DNA of 64,000 nt from assembly GCF_024753545.1 (NCBI RefSeq), contig NZ_JANTOO010000021.1, forward strand, positions 1-64,000, given 5' to 3'. This document shows, piece by piece, positions 62,979 to 64,000 of the stretch. Positions within the stretch are counted from its first letter, which is position 1. Every line of letters begins with the position of its first letter. The stretch comes from Lysinibacillus pinottii (GTDB taxonomy: Bacteria > Bacillota > Bacilli > Bacillales_A > Planococcaceae). The notes under the pieces are model-generated. The model had not been told where the DNA came from and searched no databases. It saw only the letters and a program-made list of their open reading frames with translations. The translations under genes were made by a program, and so were the position numbers.

Positions 62979-63006
62979 GAACCGTATCATAAGTAAGTGC
63001 GGTTTT
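62979..63006 (+). repeat. att copy 6 (distal end of the island)
   Basis: Identical over 28 nt to the rlmH copy. The left arm AAAACCTCACTTA (62953-62965) has CACTTA 19 nt before GAACC and ATTACGGT between, as in copy 2. No further copy is seen to position 64000. Confidence 0.92.
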
Positions 63007-63012
63007 GAAAAG

Positions 63013-63050
63013 ACCACCTAGAGCGTTGGGATGTCAGCGTTTTAGGTGGT
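63013..63050 (+). terminator. Hairpin after att copy 6
   Basis: ACCACCTA (63013-63020) pairs with TAGGTGGT (63043-63050) with an inner AGCG pairing possibility; the following tract is only moderately T-rich. Confidence 0.5.
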
Positions 63051-63127
63051 TTAATTTTATTTATCATTGTTTTTCGCCTTTATGTCCTTTTTCTTGTGTT
63101 GGTGGAAATCAATATAGCGAGTTTTCT

Positions 63128-63652
63128 TCAATGATTGCTATAACTACTGAATGTACCCCAATTCTCTTGCCTAGCAAATTGAGGATAAGTGGATATAAAG
63201 TTCACGATAATATGAGCGCTATCAAGTTTAGGGTATTGATTAAATAGTGATCTATCTCCATATCGAATGGCTGTTAGTGCAAGTGGTAACTCACGCCTAA
63301 ATATTTCATTGCGTTTTGCAGCTGCATTTTGATTGTATTCTCCTTGTTCTATATATAAATATAAATAGAAATAAAAGCATTCCCCATTAGTAATCCACTC
63401 ACCTAAGACCTCATCTCTCATCTTAGTATTCACTTTATCCCAAGCATACTCATTTCCTATCGTTAAAAATAGATCGCCAGTATCATCTGAGTGAGTAAGT
63501 GTATAACGTCTTGGAATGACAGGTTTCATTGTAGTTATACCATGCCTATATTGAACGAATAGTTTTTCTGGGTCGAACTTTCCCAAGCTATCAACTCCAT
63601 TCATTTTTCTATCAATATGCAGGTATAAACCTATTAAATAGTTAAAAGTCAT
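63128..63652 (-). CDS. Staygreen-family protein
   Basis: 174 residues from ATG 63652, or 158 from ATG 63604, which starts nearer the conserved region (KFDPEKLFVQY). Neither start has a good ribosome site. The signature PRRYTLTHSDDTGDLFLTIG is that of the staygreen (SGR) family, known in plants as chlorophyll a Mg-dechelatase and found as short homologues in some bacteria. The natural bacterial substrate is unclear. It lies 120 nt beyond the last att copy, so it may be chromosomal or part of another cassette. Confidence 0.82.
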   Translation of the reverse strand: MTFNYLIGLYLHIDRKMNGVDSLGKFDPEKLFVQYRHGITTMKPVIPRRYTLTHSDDTGDLFLTIGNEYAWDKVNTKMRDEVLGEWITNGECFYFYLYLYIEQGEYNQNAAAKRNEIFRRELPLALTAIRYGDRSLFNQYPKLDSAHIIVNFISTYPQFARQENWGTFSSYSNH

Positions 63653-63698
63653 ATGTATTAAGTTTTTATAGAGCGGCTTATGTTTTACGGGAAATGTA

Positions 63699-63896
63699 TT
63701 AAACTTTTACATTTTTTATTTGATGATATGTACAAATGAACGAAATATAGACCCTGTAGAACAATACTTCAGGGTCCATTTCTCTAGTGGCATAATGTTT
63801 CAATTTGTTAATTCCAATATTTTTACGATTAATCTGTAAGTTAATGGATAACTTATACCCATCATTCTCATCTTCTAACAATTTAACATTCGCTGT
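63699..63896 (-). other. Short minus-strand ORF, possible remnant
   Basis: An open frame (about 60-65 codons, nearest start TTG 63881) reading LLEDENDGYKLSINLQINRK... with no ribosome site and no ATG. It may be the 3' part of a decayed gene. No family recognised. Confidence 0.3.
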
Positions 63897-63913
63897 TTAT
63901 TAGGCTGGTTAAG

Positions 63914-64000
63914 CTAGTCTAATATTGTGACCTTTAATTGCTTCACTCCAAAATTAATGGCATCTTGTTGAGAAGGAAAAAAGACATCGATTCGATTTCC
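63914..64000 (-). CDS. C-terminal end of a gene running in from the right edge
   Basis: The last 28 codons of a minus-strand frame, reading GNRIDVFFPSQQDAINFGVK then QLKVTILD and TAG. The start lies beyond the window. Too short for a family assignment. Confidence 0.4.
   Translation of the reverse strand, partial: GNRIDVFFPSQQDAINFGVKQLKVTILD

Larger units (their letters stand above)
44752..63006 (+). mobile_element. Composite SCC-like island of five att-bounded cassettes at rlmH
   Basis: Bounded by the rlmH 3' end (44752-44779) and the distal copy at 62979-63006, with four internal copies (54146, 55374, 57800, 60168). Cassette 1 (about 9.4 kb): AAA ATPase, decayed replication genes, Ccr-like serine recombinase, DUF4263 nuclease, HExxH peptidase. 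Cassette 2 (1.2 kb): membrane protein. Cassette 3 (2.4 kb): beta-helix spore-surface-like protein. Cassette 4 (2.3 kb): chemoreceptor. Cassette 5 (2.8 kb): MocR regulator and proline dehydrogenase. Only cassette 1 encodes a recombinase. The assignment as SCC-like rests on target gene, att sequence, repeat pattern and a large serine recombinase; homology to named Ccr subfamilies was not tested. Confidence 0.85.
62820..63127. other. Intergenic stretch with att copy 6
   Basis: Apart from att copy 6 and its downstream hairpin (see separate entries) it shows no gene with a ribosome site. Confidence 0.5.

Noticed and set aside
44752..63006. Reading the att copies as a CRISPR array or REP-type repeat
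   Set aside because: Spacing is kilobases, all copies share one orientation, and the first is the rlmH coding end. This fits site-specific integration, not CRISPR or dispersed REP elements.
44780..63127. Insertion sequences or transposons in the island
   Set aside because: No DDE transposase, no terminal inverted repeats with target duplications; the only recombinase is the large serine type.

Overview
The window looks like the replication-origin region of a low-GC, spore-forming member of Bacillales, most probably Lysinibacillus or a close relative. The gene order (gyrA, gyrB, recF, yaaA, dnaN, dnaA, oriC, rpmH, rnpA, spoIIIJ, jag, mnmE, mnmG, rsmG, noc, soj, spo0J ... rpsF, ssb, rpsR ... 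gdpP, rplI, dnaC, purA ... walRKHIJ, htrA, rlmH) is the conserved Bacillales origin arrangement. Sporulation-linked genes (spoIIIJ, jag, yyaC) are present. The genus is inferred from protein character, not from a search.

Layout. Positions 1-81 hold a minus-strand rRNA-type promoter and leader pointing off the left edge, so an rRNA operon probably lies just outside. From 276 to 10129 all genes (HD-GYP protein, gyrA, gyrB, recF, yaaA, dnaN, dnaA) are on the minus strand. From 10738 onward almost all are on the plus strand, so replication forks leave a bipartite oriC (8610-8779 and 10130-10540) and run with transcription in both directions. The origin carries DnaA boxes and a DnaA-trio-like unwinding element. 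parS sites lie in recF and spo0J, with a weaker one before noc. Regions 10.7-20.5 kb (translation, membrane insertion, tRNA modification, segregation), 20.5-34.8 kb (membrane proteins, ychF, S6-SSB-S18, GdpP-L9-DnaB helicase, PurA) and 35-44.8 kb (M23 peptidase, WalRK regulon operon, HtrA, RlmH) are core genome with a few lineage-specific insertions.

The accessory part begins exactly at the 3' end of rlmH. A 28-bp sequence that encodes the last residues of RlmH (EPYHK-stop) recurs downstream at about 54.15, 55.37, 57.80, 60.17 and 62.98 kb. Three of these copies are identical to the rlmH copy and two are diverged. This is the insertion logic of staphylococcal cassette chromosome (SCC) elements, whose att site is the 3' end of rlmH/orfX. 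The first interval (44.8-54.1 kb) carries a Ccr-like large serine recombinase, a D5-type helicase and small SCC-style ORFs, plus an AAA ATPase, a Shedu-like DUF4263 nuclease and an HExxH peptidase. The next four intervals hold only one or two genes each: a membrane protein, a predicted spore-surface beta-helix protein, a chemoreceptor, and a MocR regulator with proline dehydrogenase. The window therefore appears to hold a tandem, composite SCC-like island in a non-staphylococcal spore former. One recombinase may serve several non-autonomous cassettes. Two genes of the recombinase operon carry in-frame TAA codons, which suggests the replication part is decaying.

Beyond the last att copy are a staygreen-family protein gene and two short or partial ORFs. 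Whether these belong to the chromosome or to a further cassette cannot be decided here.
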